NCBI GenBank assembly: GCA_900299185.1
Contig: OMIV01000248.1
Span: 1-64,000 of the forward strand
Reading direction: 5' to 3'
DNA: 64,000 nucleotides
From: Planctomycetaceae bacterium
GTDB taxonomy: Bacteria; Planctomycetota; Planctomycetia; Planctomycetales; Planctomycetaceae
Below are positions 26,966 to 37,611 of the stretch, in pieces. Numbering within the stretch: the first letter of the stretch is position 1; each line of letters begins with the position of its first letter. The translations under genes and the position numbers were made by a program. The notes under the pieces are model-generated. The model searched no databases. It saw only the letters and a list, made by a program, of their open reading frames with translations, and had not been told where the DNA came from.

Positions 26966-27276
26966 CGTGCGTTGCTTACGACACGTTTCTCTAACTTCGA
27001 TTGGCGTTGCAGAGCACCTTCGTCGCTGGAGTCTGTTCGACAGTTCTTAATCCACTCCGGCAAAGTCCCCGCGTTTGCCGCAGCGCCAATTGTGTGGCGT
27101 ATGCCAATTGGTAACGGAACAGTTGGGATGTGAACTTCGCTTAGTGGCTTTCCCTGTCACTCTACCGCATAGCAGCGTCCGATCACGACGAGACGATTTG
27201 GATCAGCGTGCCCTTTTTAAGGAGCATCTTGTGATCCAGCAGGAGTCTTCCGGTCTCGTGGCAAGAAGGACGCAGC
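26966..27276. other. Upstream region of the giant surface protein
   Basis: 311 bases with no gene. The only pattern noticed is CCAATTG occurring twice about 16 bases apart around 27085-27110, the second copy as the palindrome CCAATTGG. The ribosome site AGAAGGA lies six bases before the ATG at 27277. Confidence 0.5.
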
Positions 27277-30200
27277 ATGTCGTCGTTTCAGTGGCTGGCG
27301 CGGTTAAAAACGAAGTTGGGCTTGACTGGCAAGAATAAGAGACACGCGAAGCTTTCGACGATGAAACTGGCAGATCGAGTCCATCTGAGTGAGCGGCTCG
27401 AAGAGCGAACGCTGCTCACTCAGCCATTCATCACTGTCACCAGCCTTGCAGATAACACGACTCAAGATGGGCTCGTCACTTTGAGAGAAGCCATTCAGGC
27501 GGCTGAGACGGACACTTCTGTTGATGGTTCGGAAACCGGCAATGGTGCGGACAGGATTGTGTTTGATCCGTCGCTGTTCACGAGCGGGGATCAGTCGACC
27601 TATCTCTCGGGGACGAGCGACGAAGGAGTCATTGGACATACAGCGTTCGTGCTCAGTACTGACATCACCATTGTTGGACCTGCAGGGGACAATGGGCTGA
27701 CGATTGATCGCAACGGGAGCATTGATGGTTTTCGGTACTTTCATGTGCTCGGCGGCGCGAAGCTCACGCTCGAAGATTTGACGGTACGAAACGGTATCGC
27801 GACCGGCATCACCGATGCCGACTCCACCTATATTGGTTACGGAGGAGCGATCTTCAGCGTCGGAGATCTGACGATTGATCGTGTGGCGTTTGTGAATAAC
27901 GCGGCCGAAGGCTCTGGAAGTGTATTCGGAGTCTCAAGCGGTTTCGGAGGATCGATCTACTCTGAAGGCCCTTCAGTAACGATTCGCAATTCGACGTTCT
28001 TTCAAAACGGTGCTTCAGGCGGAGCCTATGACGGCAATGCCGGCAGCGGTTACGGAGGAGCGGTGTATGCGTTGAATGGCTCCGTCACGATCGAGAGTTC
28101 GACGTTCTCGGGAAACCTCGCCGACGAAACTGGAGCGGTATCAATTCATACTGACACCGCAGCGATCAATCTCACGATCGCGAATACGATCCTCGCGGAT
28201 TCCATCAACGTTGATTCGGCTCCCATTGTTGACCTCGAAATTGAAGGGCACGGGAGCGGCTCGATCAACTTCGTTGACTTCAGCGGGAACATCATCGAGT
28301 CCGGCACACAGAACGGTGCCGCCTTGCAGGCTGATCCGACGAATCACATACAAATCGCTGATCCTCAATTAGGTTCGTTCGGTGACAATGGAGGACCGAC
28401 TTACTCGATGCCGATCAGTGGCGGCAGCCCTGCGCTGGATGCCGGAGTCGATCCGAACAACGCGTACTCGGCTGCTGTTAGCAATGTTGATCAGCGCGGA
28501 CTGACTCGTGTTTCAGGCGGTGTGATTGATGTCGGTGCGTTCGAAGCGCAGCACTTCATTGCGAATATCACTCTGACTCAAGGGACGCTGACACAGGCGA
28601 CTTCAGACATCGAAGTTTCGCTCCCGCAGACGGGCGGCGAGTATTGGTTTGTCGTGGTACTCGCGAGCGACAACGAGCCGACGGCTTCTGAGATTGAAGT
28701 AGGACAAGCGAGCGGCGGAGGAGCTCCACTCCACTCTGGACATCGCAGTTACACGAGCCCGCATACCGAGAGCTTTACGGGACTTGATCCCAACACGGCC
28801 TACGTGATGTATGTGGTCGGCAAGAATGCGTTGGGTGATCCGACGAACGAACAGACCCTTAGCTTCACAACCCTTCCGACTCCAGAGACGTCGGTCACGG
28901 TCGTGAATGGCTTGCTCACAGTCACCGACATCAATGGTGGGACGAGCAACGACGGTTGGGGCATTGCGAACGATCCCGACAACGACGGGTATCTGCGGAT
29001 CAACGACAGCAACGCGATCTTTACGACTGACATCAATGGCGCGCTCGGATCGGGGACGAACGCGATCAGCGTGCCTTACTCCGCGTTCAACGGCATCAAT
29101 CTCATGCCATTGGGCGGTGATGATTTCATCTTCATCGGGAGCTTGCCGAGCACGCTGGAAGGCGGCTTCTTTGTCGATGGCGGAGAGGGCGATGATTCCT
29201 TCACGCAGAATGCGTTTCTCGAAGCCAACGGCGGCGACATTGTCATGAAGGCCGAGACAATCACGCTGATTGGCCCCAGCGAAACGACCGGCTCGGGTAC
29301 GGTCACCATTGAAACTCCCAATTCATTGACCGTCGGCGATGTCATCACGGCGGGCGGCGGCGAGATCTCGATTACTGCAAGAGACATTGCCATCGGTGCG
29401 AAGATTTCGGGCACGGGGTTCCTCACGCTGAAGCCGTTTGATCCGACGAGTTCGATCGGCATCTACAACAGCGGTGACTTCAACATTGATTACTCGGATT
29501 ACAACAACATCGCCGACACGTTCTCGCTTGTGACGATCGGCGATTACGCAGCGGGTAGCGGCTTGCTGCAGACCTATGAGCCCGTCTTTAAGACTCATAC
29601 TCGCCTTGCGGGCGGCAAGATTGTGTATGCGAAGATTGATGCGGGAGCGTTCGATCTCGGGCTCTTCGCGAACACTGATGGCGTCTTCGATTCCACCGGC
29701 GATCCGGCGGACATCACAGCCAACGGACTCGCGATTCGATCGGCGAAGGGCGTCAACAGCAGTGACTTCCCGATGGACCTCGCCGTCAGTCGGCTCGCTG
29801 TGTCGGTCGATGAAGGCGACATCACCTTCAACAACTCGAAGCACTTGACGATCGACAGCATCTTTGGTGTCTCGGGGCTAACCGTTACGAACTTCGACGG
29901 CGTCGCCACGGGGCAGGACAACATCACGATCCATACGCGCGGCGGCATGCAGGTCGATGAGAACGTCCACAATTACGACGGCGGCACGATCAATCTGATC
30001 GTTGATGCCAGCGGCGTTCCGGGCGACGGCGCGCTGACGGGGACTGGTTATGCCAGTACGGACCTATTGCCTGCTATCTCCTTCGCGGCGGCAACGAACG
30101 ACCGCGATTATTACGCCGTGAATCCTCAGACGAACTCCGTGGTTCATGTCGTGCTCGACACCATCGGCTCGGGCGGGCTGTATTACATCGCGACTTACAC

Positions 30201-33200
30201 CAATGGGAGCTCGGGCATCACCGGCATGTCGGCACCGCAAGCCATTCGCCTGAGTCCCGATCAACAGAACGTCTATGTGCTGAACGATGGCGGGAACATC
30301 GTCACGTTTGATCGAGATCCTTCTTCGGGGGCATTGACATATGCGTCGACGTTGAGTGGCTTCATGTCGCCGTCCGACATCGTGTTCTCGCCCGATGGCA
30401 CTTCGGCTTATGTGCTTGATCGTCTTGCTGACTCGGTGACGTTCCTGTCTCGCAATACGTCGACGGGAGAACTCACGGTTCAAAGCAGTGCTGTGAATGG
30501 AGTGAATGACGTTGTCGGACTCTCAACGCCCGAAGCGGGAGTCATCAGCAGCGACGGTTCGTTTTTGTACTTCGTTGCTAGCAGCAGTGATGCAGTGACG
30601 ATCTTCTCGCGGCAATCCAACGGTCAGTTCGCTTTCGTTGGGGCATTGTCCGACGGCGTTGACGGAGTCGAAGGCTTGAATGGAGCGCGAGCACTCGCCC
30701 TCAGTCCGAATGGGCGGCATCTGTATGTGGCGGGTTACTATTCGAGCTCGGTCGCCATCTTCGAACGTGCTTCAGATACCGGATTACTGACCTATGTCGG
30801 AAAAGTGACAGACGGAGTGAATGGCGTCTCGAATCTCGGAGATCCCCTCGCGGTCTCTGTCAGCCCTGACGGACGACAAGTCACGGTGTCGGCGGAAGAC
30901 TCGAATGCGCTGACCGTCTTCAGCCGAGATGCGGAGACGGGGTTACTCACACAGACAAGCAGCACTAGTTTGGCCGTGCCGAAGAGACACTTCGTCACGA
31001 GCGATAACCGGTATCTCGTGGCACTGTCGGCGAATAGCACTTTGAACTCGTTCCGTCGACAGGACATCGATTACTCGCAAGGCACGAGCGACGACGACCT
31101 CGTGATTGCCGCAGTGATTACGGCGGGAACCAATAAGGTCACGCTCGCAGCGGCGAATGATGTGAGTATCAGCTCCGGAATTACGACTGGCGGTGATCTC
31201 TCCATTAATGCGGGCACAGCGACTCAGGACGGCAAGGCGACAATCAGCGGAACCGTGAATGTCGCTGGTGATCTGACTGTGACGGCCGATGGCGACATCA
31301 CGTTCGCCGACGTGACTGCCGACAGCGTCACGATGACCTCAACGCGCGGCGCGATTGACGATGTCGTTTCGGGAGTCAGCGTGACGGCGAATTCCGCTTC
31401 CTTTACTGCGAAGAATGGCATCGGGAGCAACGGCGCAATGCACTCGGATATCGCCGAGTTGTCTGCCGACAGTTCGGCGGGAGCGATCTGGGTCGAGAAC
31501 CTGCATGATCTCTCGGTGCTCGATTCCAGTGGCACCGCGATCAACTTGGCGGCAGGTGGCCGCATCACGATCGCGGGGACAGTCGGGACAACGGGAGGCC
31601 CGCTGGAGCTGTACTCGGAAGACATTAATGTGACCGGCAGTCTCTCGGGCTCGGCGGACTTGTACTTCGTGCCGATTCACGTGACGTCAGTCGGAGTTGG
31701 TGGAGGTAGCGGAGACTACAACCTCAGCGACGCCGACATCGCGAACATTGGTAACTTCAACTACATCGAAATCGGACATCCCAACGCCGAGCTAAATATC
31801 CAGAGTTCGAGCTTTGCTGCCGAGATGTCTCTGTTCGGCTCGTCGATCAACGTGACGGGGCTCAACGATGCGGGATATCCGCTCTACCTCTATGCGTCTG
31901 GCGGAGCGATCACATCCGCTGGAAACGCTGCCGCAGACATCGAAGCGAGCAACCTCTACTTCTCCGCCGAGGACGGCTTTGGAACCTCTAACGAACCAAT
32001 TGCGATGGTTGTCAGCGAGCTGTCTGGTGCAGCGAACTTCGGGGTGATCAACATCTCTAACCAGGGAGATTTGATAATCGGGAATGTCGGAGATGGTGTC
32101 GGCGTGCAGCTCAAGGGCGCTGCAGACATCCACGCTCCGGGCCAAATCAGCATCGCGACGACGGGCTCACTGACGATCGACACCATCAGCAATGAGGCTC
32201 TCGGTTCGATCAATCTGCAAGGCTCAAGCGTTGTGGTAAGCGACGTCGGCTTGGCCAGTCGACTTGATTCAACCTCAATTAATGGGACGGACCTGCAGCT
32301 CGGACGCACGAGCTTGCCGATCTCTGTTGTTGATCCACTTACGGTATCAGGCACTCTGACGATTGAAAACTTGCCGTTGGCTGTCGCTGCCGGTGAGCAG
32401 TTTGTGCTGGTCAACAACGACGGCTCGGATCTCATCAGCGGTCGCTACGACAGCACTCCAAACGACACTGCGGTGACGCTCAACGGAGTGCAAGGCGTGC
32501 TGAGCTACTACGGCGGTGACGGCAACGATCTTGCGTTTGTGGTGACGGGCAACGCGACGATCGACGGAACGAATGACGAAGACGATTTCAGCGTGCAGCG
32601 TGTCACTCATGCGGACGCCAATCTGCTGCAAGTCTTCAAAGGCGGAACTCCAATTGATTCGCGTCCGACGTCTTCGTTCACGACTCTGACGATCAATGGC
32701 GGAGATGAGTCGGACTCGCTCTTTGTGGATTACAACGGAACGGGCGGCTTCTTCAGCACGCCGTTGACGTTCAACGCGGGCGGTAACGGCAACGAGCTGA
32801 TTTCAACCAGCCACAGCAATGTCACGGCGGTCTCGCATACCAGTAACGGCAACACGACGGGCATTTATGTCACGGTTGGCTCGACGACGCAGGTCATCAC
32901 GGCATCGGGAATTGCAGCCGTGAATGAGTTCCTGACTGCCGAAGGTCAGTCCTTCACGTTCTACAACGGCACGGAAACGATCGGCCTCATCGACGAAAGC
33001 ATTTCGGACAACGGCATCCAATCGAACCTGTCTCCGTATTTCCGCTTCGCCAATCCGACACAGAATCTAAGCATCGCCGGTCTCGACGGTGCGGACACGA
33101 TCGTCCTCAACAGTGTCGATGCACTCTTCGCCGCAACGTTGAGCGTCTATGGCGGTGACGGTGCCGACAACATCGACGCGTCTGCTCTACGGCGCGGCGT

Positions 33201-34755
33201 GCGGATCTACGGCGACAGCGGTAACGACGCGATTGTTGGTTCGCTGGGCGATGACTCGATCGAAGGCGGCGCCGGCAACGACACGATCAACGCCGCTCGC
33301 GGTAACGACACCGTCATCGGCGGACGTGGCAACGACGCGCTGACCGGCGGCATGGGCGACGACCTCTTCCCGTGGCGCGGCGGTGACGGTAACGACAACA
33401 TCGACGGCTCGGGGGGCAGCGATCGTCTGACAGTGCTCGGTGCCGATACGGCGCTGCAAGGCGAGACGATCACACTCAGCGACAACGCCGGTCGGGTGAC
33501 CACCGAACGCAAAGCCGATGCGGGCATCATCCCCTTCCAATTGAGTTCTCTCTCGGTCGAGCAAATCGAACTCACGACATTGGCCGGTGATGACATCGTC
33601 GACGCTCGCAACCTGACGCTGACAAAGCTCATCGTCACAGCGGGCCGAGGCAATGACGTGGTCTATGGTGGTGCTCAAGACGACGTGTTGATTGGTGGTG
33701 ACGGCGCCGATTCGATGTTTGGCGGCGGCGGCAATGACGGCTTGCTGGGCGGTGCTGACTCAGACCTGCTCGATGGGCAAGCTGGAGACGATCGCTTGCG
33801 AGGTCAAGGTGCCGATCGAGAAGTGCTCATCGGAGGACTCGGCAGTGACCAGCTCGATGGTGGCGAGGGGCTCGACATCGTGGCCGAGTTCGGCGACCAG
33901 AACTACGTGCTGACCTCAGCTCAGCTTGTTGGGTCGTTGACCGGAACCGATGAACTGATTGGTATCGAACAAGGGCAACTGACTGGCGGCGACTCCGCGA
34001 ACACGATCAATGCAAGCGGCTTCAACGGTCCTGTCGTCGTCAATGCTGGTGGCGGCAACGACACACTCACTGGCACCGCTGGGAACGATGTGCTGATGGG
34101 TGATCTCGGCGATGACCTCATAAATGCCGGTAACGGAAATGACATCGTCAACGGCGGTGGCGGTAACGATTTGATTAATGCCGGTGATGGCAACGATCTC
34201 GTTCGCGGTGGAGCGGGCTCCGACACCATCAACGGCGGCGAAGGTGACGACAACCTGCAAGGTCAGACCGGCAACTTCGATGTCGTCAACGGGGGTAACG
34301 GAAACGACACACTCTCCGGCGGAGTTGGTCGCGGTGACACCGTCAACGGCGGCGAAGGCGACGATCTCTTCGTGTGGACCGACGGCGACAACTTCACGGT
34401 GCGCGACAACGGTGGCCGAGTGCTCGTTTCCAGAGCGACAGTCGGTCTCGTGAGCGGCATGTCATTGAGCTTTGGTTCGATCGAGATCGTCGATATCAAC
34501 GCTCGCTCGGGCAACGACATTGTGAATGCGTCTTTGCTGACGCTCGCGAGGCTGATCGCTCACGGAGGTAACGGAAACGACACCATCACCGGCGGCTCGC
34601 AAGCCGACACGCTCTACGGCGGTGCCGGAGCAGACAGCATCAATGGCGGCAGCGGAGTCGATGAGATTCACGTCGAAGACAACGATGCCGTCGACACCGT
34701 CATTAATTCGGCCCTCGACACTGTCTTCAAGAATGGCAACGACTTGGTGAGCTAA
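27277..34755 (+). CDS. Giant RTX / beta-helix / beta-propeller surface protein
   Basis: 2492 residues; start supported by AGAAGGA six bases upstream. The N-terminus is basic and carries [11 protein letters not shown] (38-47), the LE-R-LL motif of planctomycete extracellular proteins, in place of a typical signal peptide. A CSLREA-like start (VTSLADN ... [11 protein letters not shown], 53-76) leads into a parallel beta-helix ending in a choice-of-anchor-Q type segment ([19 protein letters not shown]). Next come a fibronectin-like stretch (about 430-540), filament-like repeats, and a seven-bladed-propeller-like region (about 950-1265, [22 protein letters not shown]). More beta repeats follow, then many RTX nonapeptides (GGxGxDxUx, about 1950-2480) expected to bind calcium. 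It is probably a secreted or cell-surface adhesin; T1SS export is inferred. Confidence 0.88.
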   Translation: MSSFQWLARLKTKLGLTGKNKRHAKLSTMKLADRVHLSERLEERTLLTQPFITVTSLADNTTQDGLVTLREAIQAAETDTSVDGSETGNGADRIVFDPSLFTSGDQSTYLSGTSDEGVIGHTAFVLSTDITIVGPAGDNGLTIDRNGSIDGFRYFHVLGGAKLTLEDLTVRNGIATGITDADSTYIGYGGAIFSVGDLTIDRVAFVNNAAEGSGSVFGVSSGFGGSIYSEGPSVTIRNSTFFQNGASGGAYDGNAGSGYGGAVYALNGSVTIESSTFSGNLADETGAVSIHTDTAAINLTIANTILADSINVDSAPIVDLEIEGHGSGSINFVDFSGNIIESGTQNGAALQADPTNHIQIADPQLGSFGDNGGPTYSMPISGGSPALDAGVDPNNAYSAAVSNVDQRGLTRVSGGVIDVGAFEAQHFIANITLTQGTLTQATSDIEVSLPQTGGEYWFVVVLASDNEPTASEIEVGQASGGGAPLHSGHRSYTSPHTESFTGLDPNTAYVMYVVGKNALGDPTNEQTLSFTTLPTPETSVTVVNGLLTVTDINGGTSNDGWGIANDPDNDGYLRINDSNAIFTTDINGALGSGTNAISVPYSAFNGINLMPLGGDDFIFIGSLPSTLEGGFFVDGGEGDDSFTQNAFLEANGGDIVMKAETITLIGPSETTGSGTVTIETPNSLTVGDVITAGGGEISITARDIAIGAKISGTGFLTLKPFDPTSSIGIYNSGDFNIDYSDYNNIADTFSLVTIGDYAAGSGLLQTYEPVFKTHTRLAGGKIVYAKIDAGAFDLGLFANTDGVFDSTGDPADITANGLAIRSAKGVNSSDFPMDLAVSRLAVSVDEGDITFNNSKHLTIDSIFGVSGLTVTNFDGVATGQDNITIHTRGGMQVDENVHNYDGGTINLIVDASGVPGDGALTGTGYASTDLLPAISFAAATNDRDYYAVNPQTNSVVHVVLDTIGSGGLYYIATYTNGSSGITGMSAPQAIRLSPDQQNVYVLNDGGNIVTFDRDPSSGALTYASTLSGFMSPSDIVFSPDGTSAYVLDRLADSVTFLSRNTSTGELTVQSSAVNGVNDVVGLSTPEAGVISSDGSFLYFVASSSDAVTIFSRQSNGQFAFVGALSDGVDGVEGLNGARALALSPNGRHLYVAGYYSSSVAIFERASDTGLLTYVGKVTDGVNGVSNLGDPLAVSVSPDGRQVTVSAEDSNALTVFSRDAETGLLTQTSSTSLAVPKRHFVTSDNRYLVALSANSTLNSFRRQDIDYSQGTSDDDLVIAAVITAGTNKVTLAAANDVSISSGITTGGDLSINAGTATQDGKATISGTVNVAGDLTVTADGDITFADVTADSVTMTSTRGAIDDVVSGVSVTANSASFTAKNGIGSNGAMHSDIAELSADSSAGAIWVENLHDLSVLDSSGTAINLAAGGRITIAGTVGTTGGPLELYSEDINVTGSLSGSADLYFVPIHVTSVGVGGGSGDYNLSDADIANIGNFNYIEIGHPNAELNIQSSSFAAEMSLFGSSINVTGLNDAGYPLYLYASGGAITSAGNAAADIEASNLYFSAEDGFGTSNEPIAMVVSELSGAANFGVINISNQGDLIIGNVGDGVGVQLKGAADIHAPGQISIATTGSLTIDTISNEALGSINLQGSSVVVSDVGLASRLDSTSINGTDLQLGRTSLPISVVDPLTVSGTLTIENLPLAVAAGEQFVLVNNDGSDLISGRYDSTPNDTAVTLNGVQGVLSYYGGDGNDLAFVVTGNATIDGTNDEDDFSVQRVTHADANLLQVFKGGTPIDSRPTSSFTTLTINGGDESDSLFVDYNGTGGFFSTPLTFNAGGNGNELISTSHSNVTAVSHTSNGNTTGIYVTVGSTTQVITASGIAAVNEFLTAEGQSFTFYNGTETIGLIDESISDNGIQSNLSPYFRFANPTQNLSIAGLDGADTIVLNSVDALFAATLSVYGGDGADNIDASALRRGVRIYGDSGNDAIVGSLGDDSIEGGAGNDTINAARGNDTVIGGRGNDALTGGMGDDLFPWRGGDGNDNIDGSGGSDRLTVLGADTALQGETITLSDNAGRVTTERKADAGIIPFQLSSLSVEQIELTTLAGDDIVDARNLTLTKLIVTAGRGNDVVYGGAQDDVLIGGDGADSMFGGGGNDGLLGGADSDLLDGQAGDDRLRGQGADREVLIGGLGSDQLDGGEGLDIVAEFGDQNYVLTSAQLVGSLTGTDELIGIEQGQLTGGDSANTINASGFNGPVVVNAGGGNDTLTGTAGNDVLMGDLGDDLINAGNGNDIVNGGGGNDLINAGDGNDLVRGGAGSDTINGGEGDDNLQGQTGNFDVVNGGNGNDTLSGGVGRGDTVNGGEGDDLFVWTDGDNFTVRDNGGRVLVSRATVGLVSGMSLSFGSIEIVDINARSGNDIVNASLLTLARLIAHGGNGNDTITGGSQADTLYGGAGADSINGGSGVDEIHVEDNDAVDTVINSALDTVFKNGNDLVS

Positions 34756-34846
34756 TCCTTGGCAAACGAGTGAGACCGTCGATGGCGCTGCAACGACGCC
34801 CGATGTCGGTCTGATTCGTCGCGACTTGGCGGTCTCATTCAAGAGC

Positions 34847-34885
34847 TGTGAGAGACGTTCCGCCTTCGAACGAACGTTTCTCACA
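34847..34885. terminator. Hairpin between convergent genes
   Basis: 14-base arms at 34847-34860 and 34872-34885 pair with one mismatch around an 11-base loop (TGTGAGAGACGTTC / GAACGTTTCTCACA). It lies between the stop of the giant gene and the stop of the convergent lactonase-like gene. No strong T-run follows, so rho-independent termination is only likely, not certain. Confidence 0.5.
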
Positions 34886-34911
34886 ACTGGCTGCTGACCA
34901 TGTCGTTCTTC

Positions 34912-36057
34912 TTACGGCAACAGCATGATGCAGGATGGACTGGCCTGTTCGAGCGGCGTGCCCGTCGAAGTCAACTTGCCCGAGGTTCCATCAATGCGGA
35001 AGACGGCGATGTTCTTGCCGGGCATGTTCGCGCAGAGCAGCAGTTCGCCATTGGGTGTGATCGCGAGGTTCTGTGGGCCTTTCCCCAAACTGGGCTCGAT
35101 GGCGATCAACGTCAGCTTTCCATCGTCCGCAATTCGATAGGCCGCGATGCTGTCGTGGCCTCGATTGGTGCCATAGAGGAACTTGCCGTTGGGCGTGATC
35201 TTCAGGTCAGCGCAATGGCTCGTCCCCTTAAAGTCGCTGGGTAGCGTCGAGATGGTCTGCTGCTCGCTGAGGGCACCGGTAGAGGCGTCATACGCGAAAA
35301 CCGTGACTGAGTTCAGCAGTTCGTTGATGACATAGAGATGCTTTCCGTCGGGATGAAACGTCAGATGTCGCGGGCCTGCTCCGGCGGGCGACTTAGCGAA
35401 GGGCGGATCGTTGGGGGTAAGCTTCGATGTCTTGGCATCCAATCGGTAACAGAGCACTTGGTCGAGGCCCAAGTCGGCAGCGTAGACGTAGCGGTTGTCG
35501 GGACTGGTGATGATGGCGTGCGCGTGCGGTTCCTTTTGACGTGACTGATTCACGCTCGAACCGACGTGCTGAATGAAGGTGGCCGATTCGCTGAGCGATC
35601 CATCTTTGGCCGCAGGCAACGCCGCAATGCTGCCACTCGAATAGTTGGCGACCAACACGGTTTGGCCGGTGGCGTCGACGTGTAAGTAGCAGGCCGCAGT
35701 GCCTTTCGCGGACGCTCGATTGAGCGGCTTGAGTTCGCCCGTGCGTCCCATTACCTCGAAGGCCGCAACGTTCTCGGGTTCTTTGCCGCCAAACTGCCGA
35801 GCGTGAATTGAGTACAAGAATTTGCGATCGGGTGAGAGTGCGAGGAAGAACGGGTGCTCGACGCCGCTGGTCGATTTCAGCAGCTTGAGTGTGCCTGCTG
35901 TTTGATCGAGCTGATAGGCATTGATGGCGCCTTGGGTTCCAGGGGCGAAAGACGAGACAAAGACCAGCGGATCATCCGCTCGAAGTTGAGATGCAGACGC
36001 AGTCAGCATGGCAGCTACCACCAAAGAGGAGAGAAGTCGCAGCGGGTTAAAGCTCAT
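34912..36057 (-). CDS. Exported lactonase-family beta-propeller
   Basis: 381 residues from ATG 36057; signal peptide MSFNPLRLLSSLVVAAMLTA with cleavage after about residue 26. Seven-bladed propeller repeats are visible (LALSPDRKFLYSIHA, ITSPDNRYVYAADLG, LTFHPDGKHLYVINE, ITPNGKFLYGTNRG, ITPNGELLLCANM), with the GPRHLTFHPDG stretch typical of 6-phosphogluconolactonase-like (PF10282) proteins. The signal peptide argues against the cytoplasmic pentose-phosphate role, so the annotation should stay at family level. Downstream of a GDPD gene on the same strand by 91 bases. Confidence 0.85.
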   Translation of the reverse strand: MSFNPLRLLSSLVVAAMLTASASQLRADDPLVFVSSFAPGTQGAINAYQLDQTAGTLKLLKSTSGVEHPFFLALSPDRKFLYSIHARQFGGKEPENVAAFEVMGRTGELKPLNRASAKGTAACYLHVDATGQTVLVANYSSGSIAALPAAKDGSLSESATFIQHVGSSVNQSRQKEPHAHAIITSPDNRYVYAADLGLDQVLCYRLDAKTSKLTPNDPPFAKSPAGAGPRHLTFHPDGKHLYVINELLNSVTVFAYDASTGALSEQQTISTLPSDFKGTSHCADLKITPNGKFLYGTNRGHDSIAAYRIADDGKLTLIAIEPSLGKGPQNLAITPNGELLLCANMPGKNIAVFRIDGTSGKLTSTGTPLEQASPSCIMLLP

Positions 36058-36148
36058 TGAGATTCTTGCGGAAAAGAGAATTGGGACGCGAAGAAGTCGG
36101 CGCGATGGCAGATCAATTACAGACGCACTCAGTCTCGGTCGCCCAGCA

Positions 36149-37099
36149 TTACTTGCCGGTTTTCCGGGCTGCGACACCGGCAGCGGGGAAGTCTGTGAAA
36201 TAGCCATCTAGACCGCAGGCAATGCCGGCTCGCATTTGGGCGAGATCGTCTTTGTAGGTCCAGGCGATGACACCCAGTCCGCGCTGATGCAGCGACTTAA
36301 TCCAGACTGCAGAGTCATCCGGTTGGATGGCCTTCACATGCACCGCGAGGATGTCGGCGGCTTCGAGCACTCGGCCCATGGCTCGATCATCGGGACGCGA
36401 ACCAACGAGATAAGCCAGCGGCAGTTTGACGCGCGATCGCAGCCGTTCGACGGTCTCCAGTTCAAAGCATTGCACAACGACCGGCAGCGACTCGTCGCCT
36501 TCAAGATGATGGTCTTGGACGGCTTTGAGAAACGCGGCTTCAAGGTCCAATCCCACAGCCTTCAAGCCACCGACATTTTTCAATTCGGGGCACAGTCCAA
36601 CGCGCGACTTGGTCTTAGCGTTGTGGTTGCGAACAAGAGCAATCTGCTCTGCAAACGTGGGGATTAACTGCTCGCGGTCATACAGAGTGGGCTTACCACC
36701 GATGACGTGTCGGACTCGCAACGTGCGCAGTTCGGCAAACGTGAAGTCGCGAACCCAGAAGCTCGATTTGCCATTCTTGTCGGTCTTTTTTCGGGCCGCG
36801 AATTCGGGGTGGTCGGCAATGTCGGTCACTCGATCGAGCGTTGTGTCATGTAAGCCAACTAACACTCCATCGCTGCTGAGCTGGAGATCCATTTCGATGA
36901 GATCCGCTCCTTGTTCCAGCGCAAGCTTATAGGCCGCGATGGTGTGTTCGGGACGTTCTCCACTCGAACCGCGGTGAGCAATGACGATCGGCAAGCCGTC
37001 TGCTCGCCGTCCCATCTTTGTCAGAACCGGATCTGCGGCGATCGCGATCGTGGCCGACCAGAGTAAGTAACAGGCAAGCCAACTCGGCAGAGACTTCAT
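36149..37099 (-). CDS. Exported glycerophosphodiester phosphodiesterase
   Basis: 316 residues from ATG 37099, preceded by AAGG at eight bases; signal peptide MKSLPSWLACYLLWSATIAI. The GDPD TIM-barrel motif is IAHRGSSGERPEHT, with metal ligands and catalytic residues in IEMDLQLSSDGVLVGLHD. The end AGIACGLDGYFTDFPAAG is also characteristic. It hydrolyses glycerophosphodiesters to glycerol-3-phosphate and an alcohol, here probably in the periplasm. Likely cotranscribed with the lactonase-like gene that follows. Confidence 0.92.
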   Translation of the reverse strand: MKSLPSWLACYLLWSATIAIAADPVLTKMGRRADGLPIVIAHRGSSGERPEHTIAAYKLALEQGADLIEMDLQLSSDGVLVGLHDTTLDRVTDIADHPEFAARKKTDKNGKSSFWVRDFTFAELRTLRVRHVIGGKPTLYDREQLIPTFAEQIALVRNHNAKTKSRVGLCPELKNVGGLKAVGLDLEAAFLKAVQDHHLEGDESLPVVVQCFELETVERLRSRVKLPLAYLVGSRPDDRAMGRVLEAADILAVHVKAIQPDDSAVWIKSLHQRGLGVIAWTYKDDLAQMRAGIACGLDGYFTDFPAAGVAARKTGK

Positions 37100-37611
37100 A
37101 ACGAACACCTTGGGGATGTGGCTGGATAATTTGAAGCGGACATCGCGGTCGTCAGTGGCGAGACGGAGTGGTATTGGAGCGCGACTCAGAACTGAATCGT
37201 GCGGTGATGGAGCCAAACAGAAAGTTGGTTTGAGAAGGGAACGGGGATACGCCGTTCGAGTTCGGAGATCGTGTCGATTGTCACTTCGATATCGCGACGC
37301 CTGCGCTTCGATCGACCACGAGATAGAGGTGAGACACTTAGCTTGAGGAGTGGCGATTAATCGAGGCGGTCTCCTCTGGGCTTGCTGTTTTTCAATCGGG
37401 CGAGTGGAAGAGTTCTCACGCAGAGTCGCTGGGGGCGCAGAGATGAGGAATTGAGGAACATCATGTCTGTCGCGTTGGGCTATTGGGATGACGGCAATTG
37501 GCTGGATCTTGTTGAAAGGCTACGTCGAACTTCCGCTGCCACTTCAGAGGTTCGCGGTTGCTGCTACAGTCCCGCCGCTTTGAACCCTCACCTTCCACCG
37601 CAGCAAATTCA
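37100..37611. other. Intergenic region with a weak repeat-like patch
   Basis: About 510 bases between divergent genes, no gene seen. Around 37413-37445 (CTCACGCAGAGTCGC ... GGGGGCGCAGAG) the sequence resembles half of the palindrome at 20798-20854 and may be a degenerate repeat copy. Confidence 0.4.

Noticed and set aside
33150-34680. Dense short repeats that could suggest a CRISPR or tandem array
   Set aside because: They are the codons of RTX nonapeptides (GGxGxDxUx) within one long open frame; the spacing is 9 codons and there are no unique spacers.
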